Assembly: GCA_900541175.1 (NCBI GenBank)
Contig: UQIT01000008.1
Location: 7,772 to 71,771 of the forward strand
DNA length: 64,000 bases
Direction: 5' to 3'
Source: an uncultured Collinsella sp.
Lineage (GTDB): Bacteria > Actinomycetota > Coriobacteriia > Coriobacteriales > Coriobacteriaceae
Shown here piece by piece: positions 52,845 to 61,232 of the stretch. Every line of letters starts with the position of its first letter. The stretch's first letter is position 1. Both the position numbers and the translations under genes were made by a program. The notes below the pieces were generated by a model. It did not search any database and was not told the origin of the DNA. It worked only from the letters and a program-made list of their open reading frames with translations.

Positions 52845-53075
52845 CTAAAGAGCGTTAGGGCCGGCATTGATTTCGTCTTCCCAAAACAAGTCGTTCAACG
52901 TAACGCGCAGCGCTTTACAGATCGCCACGCACAAGTTGAGCGTGGGATTGTAACCGCCCGCCTCAATCAGGCCGATGGTCTGGCGCGTAACGCCCACGGC
53001 CTCGGCCAAGTCAGTTTGCGAAAGGCCAGCCGCCGCGCGCGCCGCCTTCATGCGTAGGTTCTTTTTGCCCGGCAT
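52845..53075 (-). CDS. Small XRE-family regulator
   Basis: A 76-residue helix-turn-helix protein (AARAAAGLSQTDLAEAVGVT, RQTIGLIEAGGYNPTLNLCV, ICKALRVTLNDLFWED), typical of stand-alone XRE repressors. The ATG at 53075 was chosen because AAAGGAG precedes it; the longer frame reads into the promoter. It sits first in an operon with the four-helix membrane protein. A promoter with overlapping dyad lies 41-90 bases upstream, which it probably binds to control itself. Confidence 0.9.
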   Translation of the reverse strand: MPGKKNLRMKAARAAAGLSQTDLAEAVGVTRQTIGLIEAGGYNPTLNLCVAICKALRVTLNDLFWEDEINAGPNAL

Positions 53076-53115
53076 GGAGCTCCTTTCGTAGTAGTGGACA
53101 GATATCCGTTGCAAC

Positions 53116-53165
53116 ATGACAGAAATATATTGCATATATCAGATAATGTCAACTATATCTGTCAT
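53116..53165 (-). promoter_or_regulatory. Promoter with flanking dyad upstream of the XRE gene
   Basis: On the minus strand TTGACA (53147-53152) and TATATT (53124-53129) are 17 bases apart, a near-perfect sigma-70-type promoter. ATGACAGA (53116-53123) and TCTGTCAT (53158-53165) are perfect inverted arms flanking it, a likely operator for the XRE repressor. Confidence 0.75.
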
Positions 53166-53225
53166 TATGGAAACCATATTCGTCATTGCCATGCGGACAT
53201 AGCAATTTCGATCCGCTATTCAAAC

Positions 53226-53262
53226 TTACTCGGACAAAACCGACTCGGTTTTGTCCGAGTAA
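53226..53262. repeat. Perfect 18-bp palindrome in an AT-rich gap
   Basis: TTACTCGGACAAAACCGA (53226-53243) and its exact complement (53245-53262) surround a single C. The 452-base gap from 53076 to 53527 holds this, the XRE promoter and the topoisomerase promoter. The stretch 53290-53400 is clearly richer in A/T than the rest of the window and shows no gene. Confidence 0.85.
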
Positions 53263-53443
53263 ACGTGATTGATAGTCGATCGATGTGCCCGCTCGTTCGA
53301 TCAGCATCGTTCGATTTTGTTTAGTAAAACTAGATCCCTATTAAATAAAATTCATCTGTATCCAAATTTGTTTAACAATGCCGCGCTACCACTAAACACT
53401 ATCCCTGTTAATCCGAACGGTTGTTCGATGGATTTCGTGTTGG

Positions 53444-53472
53444 TTGGAATCGCCTATGGGCTGGGCTATGCT
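53444..53472 (+). promoter_or_regulatory. Candidate promoter of the topoisomerase operon
   Basis: TTGGAA (53444-53449) and TATGCT (53467-53472) are 17 bases apart, about 55 bases before the start of the B subunit gene. Confidence 0.5.
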
Positions 53473-53527
53473 ACCTTGACTATCTATACGACCTAAATGC
53501 ACAAGAGGAAGCACCAAGAGAGCGAGT

Positions 53528-55525
53528 ATGGCAAAAAACACCGCAAACTATGGTAACGACAGTATCCGCCAGCTCAAGGACGAGGAGCGCGTACGCCTGC
53601 GCCCTGCCGTCATCTTTGGCTCGGACGGACTCGATGGCTGTGCACACGCTGCCTTCGAGATCCTGTCCAACGCCGTTGACGAGGCGCGCCAGGGCTACGG
53701 CAAGCTCATCACCCTTACCGCCTTTCGCGATGGCTCCATTCAGGTAGAGGACAACGGCCGCGGCTGCCCGCTCGACTGGAATCCCTCCGAGAAGCGCTTT
53801 AACTGGGAACTCGTCTTTTGCGAGCTCTACGCCGGCGGCAAGTATAACAACAACCAGGGCGGCGACTACGACTTCTCGCTCGGCACCAACGGCCTGGGCT
53901 CGTGCGCGACCCAGTACGCATCCGAGTACATGGACGTCACGGTTTGGCGCGACGGCAACAAGTACTCCCTGCACTTTAAGAAGGGCAAGGTCGTCGGTGC
54001 CAAAAAGAAGGCACTCGAGATTGAGCCCAGCAACGAGGACCGTACCGGCACCACCATCAAGTGGCGCCCCGATCTTGAAGTCTTTACCTCCATCAGCATC
54101 CCCCACGATTGGTATCGCGAGACCATGCGCCGTCAGGCCGTGGTCAACGCCAACGTGACCTTCCGCCTGCGCATTGAGGGCGACGATGGCGAGTTTTCCG
54201 AAGAGGACTTTTGCTATCCCAAGGGCATCGAGGACTACGTGCTCGAGAAGGTCGGTACCGACTACCTTACCGAGCCCTTCTTTATCGAGGCCGACCGTCG
54301 CGGTCGCGATCGCGAGGACCTGCCCGATTACAACGTAAAAATCACCGCATGCATGTGCTTCTCGCGCACCTTCATGATGCAGGAGTACTACCACAACTCC
54401 TCCTGGCTCGAGAACGGCGGTTCGCCCGAAAAGGCCGCCCGCAGCGCTTTGACCAGCGCCATCGATGCCTACATTAAGCAACAGGGCAAATACAACAAAA
54501 ACGAGAGCGGCATTAAGTGGCAGGACGTCCAGGACTGCCTGGTGCTGGTGACCAACTGCTTCTCCACCCAGACGTCCTACGAGAACCAGACCAAAAAGGC
54601 CATCAATAACCGCTTTATCCAGCAGGCTATGACGGCTTTCTTTAAGGAGCGTCTCTCGACCTACTTGATCGAGAACAAGGACGCCGCCAACAAGATCATG
54701 GAGCAGGTGCTCATCAACAAGCGCTCGCGCGAGAATGCCGAGAAGACGCGCCAGAGCATCAAGACCAACTTGCAGCAGAAGACCGACATGGCCAACCGCG
54801 TGCAGAAGTTCATCGACTGCCGCTCCAAGGACAAGAGCCGTCGCGAGATCTACATCGTAGAGGGCGACTCGGCAGCGGGCGCCATTCGCACCTCGCGCGA
54901 TGCCGAGTTCCAAGGCGTTATGCCCGTCCGCGGCAAGATCCTCAACTGCCTAAAGGAGGACTATCCGCGCATCTTTAAGTCCGACATCATCATGGACCTC
55001 ATGCGCGTGCTGGGCTGCGGCGTGGAAATCAAAGATAAGCGCATCAAGAACCTTGGCGCCTTCGACCTGGACAACCTCAACTGGAACAAGGTCATCATCT
55101 GTACGGACGCCGACGTCGACGGTTACCACATTCGCACGCTCGTGCTCACCATGCTCTACCGCCTGGTGCCCACGCTCATCGACGAGGGCTACGTGTATAT
55201 CGCCGAGTCTCCGCTCTACGAGATCAACTGCAAAGAGAAGACCTACTTTGCCTACACCGAGCTCGAAAAGAACGGCATCCTCAAGGAGATCGGCGACCAG
55301 AAGTGTTCCATCAACCGCTCCAAGGGTCTTGGCGAGAACGACCCGGACATGATGTGGCTCACCACCATGAACCCCGAGACGCGTCGCCTGATTAAGGTGG
55401 AGCCCGAGGACGTCACCAAGATGGAGACCATGTTTAACCTGTTGCTGGGCAACGACGAAGCGGGCCGCAAGCGCCATATCTCCGAGCACGGCAAGGAATA
55501 TCTGGACCAGCTGGACCTGCAATAG
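53528..55525 (+). CDS. Type IIA DNA topoisomerase B subunit (GyrB/ParE family, second set)
   Basis: A 665-residue protein with the GHKL ATPase region (EILSNAVDEARQGYG; IQVEDNGRGCP; SLGTNGLGS), transducer domain, and TOPRIM (IVEGDSAAGAIRTSRD; ICTDADVDGYHIRT; RSKGLGENDPDMM). These divide into the usual ATPase, transducer, TOPRIM and tail order. It differs in wording from housekeeping GyrB (DSAAGAIR for DSAGGSAK). The start has AGAGGAAG-like sequence further up and AGAGCGAGT before the ATG. It pairs with the A-type gene 45 bases downstream. Confidence 0.9.
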   Translation: MAKNTANYGNDSIRQLKDEERVRLRPAVIFGSDGLDGCAHAAFEILSNAVDEARQGYGKLITLTAFRDGSIQVEDNGRGCPLDWNPSEKRFNWELVFCELYAGGKYNNNQGGDYDFSLGTNGLGSCATQYASEYMDVTVWRDGNKYSLHFKKGKVVGAKKKALEIEPSNEDRTGTTIKWRPDLEVFTSISIPHDWYRETMRRQAVVNANVTFRLRIEGDDGEFSEEDFCYPKGIEDYVLEKVGTDYLTEPFFIEADRRGRDREDLPDYNVKITACMCFSRTFMMQEYYHNSSWLENGGSPEKAARSALTSAIDAYIKQQGKYNKNESGIKWQDVQDCLVLVTNCFSTQTSYENQTKKAINNRFIQQAMTAFFKERLSTYLIENKDAANKIMEQVLINKRSRENAEKTRQSIKTNLQQKTDMANRVQKFIDCRSKDKSRREIYIVEGDSAAGAIRTSRDAEFQGVMPVRGKILNCLKEDYPRIFKSDIIMDLMRVLGCGVEIKDKRIKNLGAFDLDNLNWNKVIICTDADVDGYHIRTLVLTMLYRLVPTLIDEGYVYIAESPLYEINCKEKTYFAYTELEKNGILKEIGDQKCSINRSKGLGENDPDMMWLTTMNPETRRLIKVEPEDVTKMETMFNLLLGNDEAGRKRHISEHGKEYLDQLDLQ

Positions 55526-55570
55526 CAGCAAATCGATAACGACGGCCCATAAGAAGTTCAAGAGGAAATC

Positions 55571-57811
55571 GTGGCAAAGAAGAAGACGAAGAACCAGCCA
55601 AAGAAAAAGCAGGTCAACGCCGAAAACGTCATCGGCCTGCACTCCGAGGTCACCGACCAGCCGATCACGCAGACGCTCGAGGTCAACTACATGCCCTACG
55701 CCATGAGCGTCAACGTCTCGCGTGCGTTCCCCGAGATCGACGGCTTTAAGCCCTCGCACCGCAAGCTGCTCTACACCATGTACAAGATGGGTCTGCTCAA
55801 GGGCGAGCGCCAGAAGAGCGCCAACATCGTGGGCCAGACCATGAAGCTCAACCCGCACGGCGATGCCGCGATCTACGAGACGATGGTGCGCCTGGCGACG
55901 GGCAACGAAGCACTGCTTGCCCCCTTCGTGGAGTCGAAGGGCAACTTTGGCAAGTACTATTCGGGCGATCTGAGCTACGCCGCCTCGCGTTATACCGAGG
56001 CCAAGCTCTCCCCCATCAGCGCCGAGATCTTCAAGGACATCGATAAGGACCCGGTCGACTTCGTCGACAGCTACGACGGTGCCATGAAGGAGCCGCGCCT
56101 GCTGCCCACCACGTTCCCCAATATCCTCGTCTCGGCCAACAAGGGCATCGGCGTAGCCATGGCGTCCGACATCTGCGGTTTCAACCTCAACGAGGTCTGT
56201 ACCGCCACGATGCACTACCTGCAGGATCCCGACTGCGACCTGCTCGAGTACATGCCCATGCCCGACTTCTCGACCGGCGGCGAGATTATCTACCGCCGCG
56301 AGGAGATGGAGAAGATCATCGAGACCGGCCTTGGCAGCTTCCAGATTCGCTCCCGCTGGCGTTGGATTCCTGAAGAGCGCATCATCGAGGTCTACGAGAT
56401 CCCCTACACCACCAAGACCGATGTCATCATCGAGCGCATCGTCAAGCTCTCCAAAGAGGGCAAGGTCAAGGAGATTGCCGACATCCGCGACGAGACCGAC
56501 CTTTCGGGTCTGCGTATCGCTATCGACCTTAAGCGCGGTGTCGACCCCGACAAACTCATGGCCAAGCTCTATCGCTCGACCACGCTGCAGGATTCGTTCT
56601 CGTGCAACTTCAACGTGCTCGTCGACGGATATCCCCGTGTCATGGGCGTGCGTCAGATCCTGCACGAGTGGGTCAAGTGGCGTATTGAGTCCACGCGTCG
56701 CCGCATTAACTTTGACCTGGGCAAAAAGTCCGAGCGCCTGCACCTGCTGCACGGCCTCGAGGCGATCTTGCTCGATATCGACAAGGCCATCGCCATCATC
56801 CGCGGCACCAAGCTCGAAGCCGAGGTCGTGCCCAACCTTATGAAGGGTTTCGACATCGACGAGACCCAGGCCGAGTTTGTTGCCGAGCTTAAACTCCGCA
56901 ACATCAACGAGGAGTACATCCTCAACCGCACCAAGGACATCGCCAAGCTAGAGGGTGAGATTGCCGAGCTTGAGGAGATCCTCTCGAGCGAAGACAACAT
57001 CAAGAAGGTCATCAGCGACGAGCTGGCCGCAGTCAACAAGAAGTACGTGATGCCGCGCCGCACGGGCAGGATCGAGCCCCATGAGGTTATCGAAGTAAGC
57101 TTGGAGCCCGAGGTCGAGGAGTACCCGGTCACCATCATGCTCTCGCGCGATGGCTACCTTAAGAAGATGACAGACCGCGTGCTCAAGAAGGCGACCACGC
57201 TCAAGTACAAGGACGGCGACAAACCCTTTATCGAGTTTCCGTCCTCCAACACCCACGAATTGCTGGTCTTTACCAACAAGAGCCAGGTGTACAAGTGCAA
57301 GGTTGCGGCGTTTGAGGACACCAAGTCGGCCCAGCTGGGCTCGTACCTGCCGACCGATCTTGAGATGGAACCCGACGAGAGTGTCATCTGGGTCATCGAC
57401 CCCGAGGACTACAAGGCCGACGTGTTGTTCGTCTTTGAGAACGGCCGTGTGGTGCGCGTCGCGCTTTCTGGATACGTCACCAAAACCAACCGCAAGCGCC
57501 TCAAGAACGCCATCTACGGTGGCAGCAAGCTGCTGTATGCCCAGGTGCTCAAGGAGGACCGCGACATCGCGCTGGTCTCGAGCGACTATCGCCTGATGAA
57601 CTTCAACACGTCGCTGCTCAAGACCAAGACGACCACCAACACGCAGGGCGTCCAGGCCTTTACGGCCAAGAAGGGCCGCTCGGTCACCACCGTCGGCACA
57701 ACCGAGGAGATTCTTGGCGCCGGTGTCTCGGCCGAGAAGTTCACCGCGCAGAGCCTGCCCTCCGCCGGTGCCCTCATGAAAGAAAACGACATGCCGAGCC
57801 TGTTTGACTAG
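55571..57811 (+). CDS. Type IIA DNA topoisomerase A subunit (ParC-like, no GyrA box)
   Basis: A 746-residue protein, GTG start at 55571 after AGAGGAAATC. The breakage-reunion domain has ALSV-like MPYAMSVNVSRAFPEIDGFK, KSANIVGQTMKLNPHGD and the catalytic tyrosine in YAASRYTEAKLS. A coiled segment follows (KLEGEIAELEEILSSEDNIK), then a C-terminal propeller of about five blades. I see no GyrA box (QxRGGxxG), the element needed for supercoiling, so decatenation/relaxation (topoisomerase IV-like) is more likely. The lysine-rich N-terminus (KKKTKNQPKKKQ) may aid DNA binding. A GC-rich hairpin follows. Confidence 0.88.
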   Translation: MAKKKTKNQPKKKQVNAENVIGLHSEVTDQPITQTLEVNYMPYAMSVNVSRAFPEIDGFKPSHRKLLYTMYKMGLLKGERQKSANIVGQTMKLNPHGDAAIYETMVRLATGNEALLAPFVESKGNFGKYYSGDLSYAASRYTEAKLSPISAEIFKDIDKDPVDFVDSYDGAMKEPRLLPTTFPNILVSANKGIGVAMASDICGFNLNEVCTATMHYLQDPDCDLLEYMPMPDFSTGGEIIYRREEMEKIIETGLGSFQIRSRWRWIPEERIIEVYEIPYTTKTDVIIERIVKLSKEGKVKEIADIRDETDLSGLRIAIDLKRGVDPDKLMAKLYRSTTLQDSFSCNFNVLVDGYPRVMGVRQILHEWVKWRIESTRRRINFDLGKKSERLHLLHGLEAILLDIDKAIAIIRGTKLEAEVVPNLMKGFDIDETQAEFVAELKLRNINEEYILNRTKDIAKLEGEIAELEEILSSEDNIKKVISDELAAVNKKYVMPRRTGRIEPHEVIEVSLEPEVEEYPVTIMLSRDGYLKKMTDRVLKKATTLKYKDGDKPFIEFPSSNTHELLVFTNKSQVYKCKVAAFEDTKSAQLGSYLPTDLEMEPDESVIWVIDPEDYKADVLFVFENGRVVRVALSGYVTKTNRKRLKNAIYGGSKLLYAQVLKEDRDIALVSSDYRLMNFNTSLLKTKTTTNTQGVQAFTAKKGRSVTTVGTTEEILGAGVSAEKFTAQSLPSAGALMKENDMPSLFD

Positions 57812-57847
57812 GACGACGGCAGCCAAACCGTCATGGTTTTACAATGC

Positions 57848-57890
57848 AGCGGGGCCCGGAGCGCAGCAACATCGCGCTCCGGGCCCCGCT
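57848..57890 (+). terminator. GC-rich hairpin after the topoisomerase operon
   Basis: A perfect 17-bp stem (57848-57864 with 57874-57890, core GGGGCCCGGAGCGC) and a nine-base loop, 37 bases after the stop. No T tract, so it could also act through Rho or as an mRNA 3' end. Confidence 0.7.
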
Positions 57891-57970
57891 CGTTGCAACG
57901 TAGTCGGAATAATAGGAATCCCCGTTTTTCACTCCTGCAATCCCGCGGCACAAGACATGTTAAACCGTTA

Positions 57971-58023
57971 GCAAAACTTGCAAAAATTAGCAAAAGTTGC
58001 AAAAACTAGCAAAACCTGCAAAG
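57971..58023. repeat. GCAAAA array, six units
   Basis: GCAAAA occurs six times (last one GCAAA) with spacings alternating 9 and 10 bases: starts at 57971, 57980, 57990, 57999, 58009 and 58018. The spacing is near one helical turn, so A-tracts may face one side and bend the DNA, or each unit may bind a protein (iteron-like). It ends eight bases before an ATG that opens the AAA ATPase remnant. Confidence 0.8.
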
Positions 58024-58038
58024 GGGCCACCATGGATC

Positions 58039-58499
58039 GCAGCAAATGTCTCCGCCATGCCAGGCATGCTCGAAGATATTATCGAGCGAACCAAAGAAGC
58101 GGCAGATAGCCGCCTCTCATAGTCTCGCGCGTGCATAAGCGGCGTTCAGATTGAGCCAGTCGGCATCGATTGGACATATGCTCAGGAGACTCAGGGTAAC
58201 TGGCGCACGGGCATGAATGGCGTCTTCAGGCAACTCGAGAAGCATGACGTCGAGCTTCTCTCGAAACGACCTATCAAGAGCTTTCTGATAAAGACATTGA
58301 GTTTTTGCTCGCGATGCTGCCCGATTCTGGCCCCAGCAGGGTCTCGGAGGTAGCCAAACGCATGGGCGTCGCCAGCAACTACGCAAGCCAATACAAACGC
58401 CGCCTCCTGGAGGACGGCGTCATTGGAGAGCGCGGGCGTGGTCTCGTTGGCTTTGACATTCCCGCGTTCAGGGAATTCTTGAACGAGAAGGCGTTTTAG
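58039..58499 (+). pseudogene. Decayed AAA/ORC-like ATPase gene
   Basis: Pieces of one ATP-binding protein remain in order. A first frame (from 58039) reads VSAMPGMLEDIIERTKEAAD, meets TAG at 58119-58121, then goes on in frame as ISGVQIEPVGIDWTYAQETQ and GNWRTGMNGVFRQLEKHDVE. A second frame, 58248-58499, gives the C-terminal winged helix (LETTYQELSDKDIEFLLAML; SRVSEVAKRMGVASNYASQY; FREFLNEKAF). Walker A, Walker B and the sensor region are missing, so an internal deletion plus a stop destroyed it. Relative of the intact gene at 4647-5765. The fragments would give no working ATPase. Confidence 0.75.
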
Positions 58500-58526
58500 C
58501 ACGCCGGAATTGTCCGCGGAAGCATC

Positions 58527-58598
58527 AACGCATGGCAATCAGCATTCCTCTTGGTAAGGATAGCAAGCATTTTCCACCAACACCGATTGCCATGCGTT
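58527..58598. repeat. 14-bp inverted repeat with 44-base interior
   Basis: AACGCATGGCAATC (58527-58540) and GATTGCCATGCGTT (58585-58598) are exact complements. The interior has a smaller TCCT/AGGA hairpin. It ends 11 bases before the stop of the flavodoxin-type gene and could end its transcript, or be a small inserted element. Confidence 0.65.
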
Positions 58599-58608
58599 CT
58601 TCTTGTCC

Positions 58609-59139
58609 TTAGGCGAGCTTGCGAGCGAGCTCTCGCACCTCTTCCAACTTGGGCGACGATGCCATGCTGTCGCGCTCGGTCATACCGCTGATGGTGACAA
58701 TGCCCTGGTCCTCCCACTTGCAGTACGCGCAGGTTGACTTGTACATAGCGATCGCCGCATCATAGACGCCCTCGCTGTGGCTATCGAGCAAAAGGGCCGT
58801 CTTGGTGAACGGGAAGCCCGTGGCACCGAAGGCGTACAGGCGGTCGATGGCGGCTTTCTCCTGCGCAGTGATATCAAACCAGTAGATAGGCGAAGCGAAG
58901 ACAACCATATCGGCGCCTTTCAGCGACTCGATCACGTTGGCCATGTCATCCTTCTGCACACAGGTGCCCTCATGGGTAAAGCAGTACTGGCATCCCAGAC
59001 AACCAGCGATCTTTTTGCCGGCAACGCGTATGACCTCGACCGTATGGCCGGCCTCGCGCGCGGTCTCGGCAAACGCCTCGACCATGGTGTCGGTATTGGC
59101 GCCCTTGCGCGGGCTACCACTCAATACAACGATATTCAT
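58609..59139 (-). CDS. Flavodoxin-family NAD(P)H-dependent oxidoreductase
   Basis: A 176-residue FMN protein. The phosphate-loop motif SGSPRKGANTD is followed by the Cys-rich insert CLGCQYCFTHEGTCVQKDDM, which in iron-sulfur flavoproteins binds a cluster (here Cys-x2-Cys-x2-Cys-x6-Cys), and FASPIYWFDITAQEKAAIDR, the FMN-ring region. A second Cys pair (CAYCKW) lies further on. It could reduce quinones, nitro compounds or azo dyes in the cytoplasm. A C-terminal stub of a similar protein survives at 61091-61189. The ATG follows GGAATCC-type sequence and a GAGAGGG site. Confidence 0.85.
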   Translation of the reverse strand: MNIVVLSGSPRKGANTDTMVEAFAETAREAGHTVEVIRVAGKKIAGCLGCQYCFTHEGTCVQKDDMANVIESLKGADMVVFASPIYWFDITAQEKAAIDRLYAFGATGFPFTKTALLLDSHSEGVYDAAIAMYKSTCAYCKWEDQGIVTISGMTERDSMASSPKLEEVRELARKLA

Positions 59140-59284
59140 AGGATTCCCTCTCCTTCATGCTACAGGCGCGCAGCATGTTTTCTTGTAACCAAAACGAATG
59201 GAGTTAATCAATCGCCTCGTTTCAGCTACTCCCGCTCTTTAGAAGAATCGTTGCTAGAGACTTGGCATTGAATCGAGGCACGCC

Positions 59285-60256
59285 TTATTTCAGGTATTCC
59301 TCAAAGAACGCTTTCAGCTTCCCAAACGGAATGACGTCCATCTGATCGTAGAGGTCGGTGTGGCTGGCACCGGGGATAATGAGCAATTCCTTGTTGTCCC
59401 CCGTCAGCTTGCTGTACGCGGTTTCGCTGAAATAGCGGGAGTGCGCCTTCTCGCCATGCACCAGCAGCACGGCGGAGCGGATCTCGCCGGCGTACTGCAA
59501 GATCGGCATATTCAAAAACGACAGCGAAGACGTCACATTCCAACCGCCATTGGAGCCCAGGCTGCGGGGATGGTAGCCTCGCGGAGTCTTGTAGTAGGCG
59601 TAATAGTCCGCCACAAACTGCGGCGCGTCATCGGGCAGCTGATCGACCACGCCGCCCGCCAGCGCATAGCTGTCATTTTTATAGTCCTCGGTGCGCTGCG
59701 CGTTCAGCGCTTTCCGCTTTTCGAAGCGCGCCTGCTCGGAATCCTCGGCGTCAAAGTAGCCGTTTGCGGTCACGCGGGTCATATCGTACATGGTCATAGC
59801 CGCGGTAGCTTTGATACGGGTGTCGATGGCTGCGGCATTGATTGCCATGCCGCCCCAACCGCAGATGCCGATGATACCGATGCGCTCCGGGTCAACGCTA
59901 TTCTGCACAGAGAGGAAATCCACCGCTGCGCAGAAATCCTCGGTGTTGATGTCCGGCGATGCCACATAGCGGGGCGCACCGCCGCTCTCGCCGGTATAGG
60001 ACGGGTCGAAGGCAATCGCGAAAAAGCCCAGCTCCGCCATTTTCTGCGCATAAAGGCCGGACGTTTGCTCCTTCACCGCGCCAAACGGACCGCTGACGGC
60101 GATGGCAGGCAGCTTGCCCTCCACGTTCTTTGGCACGTAGACGTCGGCCGCCAGCGTGATGCCGTATCGGTTGTGAAAAGTCGCCTTGCTGTGCTCAACC
60201 TTGTCACTTTTGGGGAACACCTTGTCCCATTCCTGCGTCAGTTTCAACTGCTCCAT
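59285..60256 (-). CDS. Alpha/beta hydrolase with a Cys-type nucleophile elbow
   Basis: A 323-residue alpha/beta hydrolase. The elbow reads IGIIGICGWGG, i.e. G-x-C-G-x-G with Cys in place of Ser, as in dienelactone hydrolases. The acid is probably in LLVHGEKAHS and the base in IIPGASHTDLYD. VYVPKNVEGKLPAIAVSGPF at the start and ITLAADVYVP are typical of the family. AAGGAGG precedes the ATG. It lies two bases after the CMD-cupin gene on one transcript under the MerR-type promoter. Hydrolysis of a lactone or thioester is a guess. Confidence 0.8.
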   Translation of the reverse strand: MEQLKLTQEWDKVFPKSDKVEHSKATFHNRYGITLAADVYVPKNVEGKLPAIAVSGPFGAVKEQTSGLYAQKMAELGFFAIAFDPSYTGESGGAPRYVASPDINTEDFCAAVDFLSVQNSVDPERIGIIGICGWGGMAINAAAIDTRIKATAAMTMYDMTRVTANGYFDAEDSEQARFEKRKALNAQRTEDYKNDSYALAGGVVDQLPDDAPQFVADYYAYYKTPRGYHPRSLGSNGGWNVTSSLSFLNMPILQYAGEIRSAVLLVHGEKAHSRYFSETAYSKLTGDNKELLIIPGASHTDLYDQMDVIPFGKLKAFFEEYLK

Positions 60257-60258
60257 GC

Positions 60259-61026
60259 CTAAGCCTCCTTGTCGGTCACTTTAAGGTATTGCTCGTCGAC
60301 CACGGGCTCCAACCACTCGTTGCAGGCCTCCTCGCCCGGAACCTCCACCGCGAGATGGGAGAACCAGCTGTCGGGCGCCGCACCGTGCCAGTGCTTTACG
60401 CCCGCGGGAATATTTACTACATCGCCAGGGCACAGTTCCTGTGCCGGTTTGCCCCATTCCTGGTAAAGCCCTCGGCCAGCCACGCAGACGAGGATCTGTC
60501 CGCCACCGCTTTTGGCGTGATGGATGTGCCAGTTGTTGCGGCAGCCGGGCTCGAACGTCACGTTGTAGACGCCGACCTGCTCGGTGGAAAGGGGCGCGAG
60601 GTAGCTTTGCCCAATAAAGTACTTCGCAAATGCGTCGTTGGGGGCACCGATGGGAAAGGCCATCTCGTTTTGGTGTCGGGCCTTTGCGTCGGCGCCGTCG
60701 TCCTCGTCCGCCCAGACCTCCTTCGCCATGCGAAAGGCCGCCCACGCCTTGGGCCATCCCGCATAAAACGCCGCGTGCGTAAGGATTTCCGCCATCTCAG
60801 CCTTGGTCACCCCGTTGCTCTTTGCGGACATCAGATGATATTTAAACGAAGAGTCCGTCAGTCCCTGCGCCATCAGGGCCACAACCGTCACCACGCTGCG
60901 GTCTCGAAGGGAAAGCCCGTCTTCTCGGCTCCACACCTCGCCGAACAGCACATCGTCGTTGAGCTGTGCGAATTTGGGGGCAAAGTCCCCCAGGGCATCT
61001 CTGCCCGCTGTCTGTTTAATTGCCAT
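60259..61026 (-). CDS. Carboxymuconolactone decarboxylase-like/cupin fusion protein
   Basis: A 255-residue fusion. Residues ~20-115 are a CMD/AhpD-like helical domain (LSLRDRSVVTVVALMAQGLT; HLMSAKSNGVTKAEMAEILT; HAAFYAGWPKAWAAFRMAKE). It lacks the AhpD CxxC. Residues ~150-245 are a cupin (GCRNNWHIHHAKSGGGQILV; metal His-x-His and GDVVNIPAGVKHWH). The start at 61026 has AGGAGG upstream. First gene of the leftward operon with the hydrolase, opposite a MerR regulator. Similar fusions sit in Clostridia and actinobacteria beside MerR genes; the reaction is unknown. Confidence 0.85.
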   Translation of the reverse strand: MAIKQTAGRDALGDFAPKFAQLNDDVLFGEVWSREDGLSLRDRSVVTVVALMAQGLTDSSFKYHLMSAKSNGVTKAEMAEILTHAAFYAGWPKAWAAFRMAKEVWADEDDGADAKARHQNEMAFPIGAPNDAFAKYFIGQSYLAPLSTEQVGVYNVTFEPGCRNNWHIHHAKSGGGQILVCVAGRGLYQEWGKPAQELCPGDVVNIPAGVKHWHGAAPDSWFSHLAVEVPGEEACNEWLEPVVDEQYLKVTDKEA

Positions 61027-61090
61027 GATCGATTTCCTCCTATCGATGGTTCTGGACACGAATCTGCCTCCACGCGGTTAAGTAGCCCGC

Positions 61091-61189
61091 CTAGATTTCC
61101 ATGCCCATTCGTTGCGCCTGTTCCAGAGCGGGATGCCCGGCGATATCGCCCACACCGTTCACGCCGCCGGCGAAAACCGTTTTGCCCAT
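61091..61189 (-). pseudogene. C-terminal stub of a flavodoxin-type protein
   Basis: A 32-codon frame, ATG 61189 to TAG 61091. The sequence (GGVNGVGDIAGHPALEQAQR, then MGMEI) matches the C-terminal end of flavodoxin-like oxidoreductases. An in-frame TAG lies just upstream of the ATG and no N-terminal part is nearby, so it is a truncated remnant between the MerR promoter and the CMD-cupin gene. It could still be transcribed from that promoter. Confidence 0.6.
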
Positions 61190-61232
61190 TACGGACCACC
61201 CCTTGCGCTACCGATTTGTATTGACGAGAATG

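Noticed and set aside
54950..56752. Minus-strand 600-codon frame opposite the topoisomerase genes
   Set aside because: Covers parts of both subunit genes on the wrong strand and has no recognisable domain.
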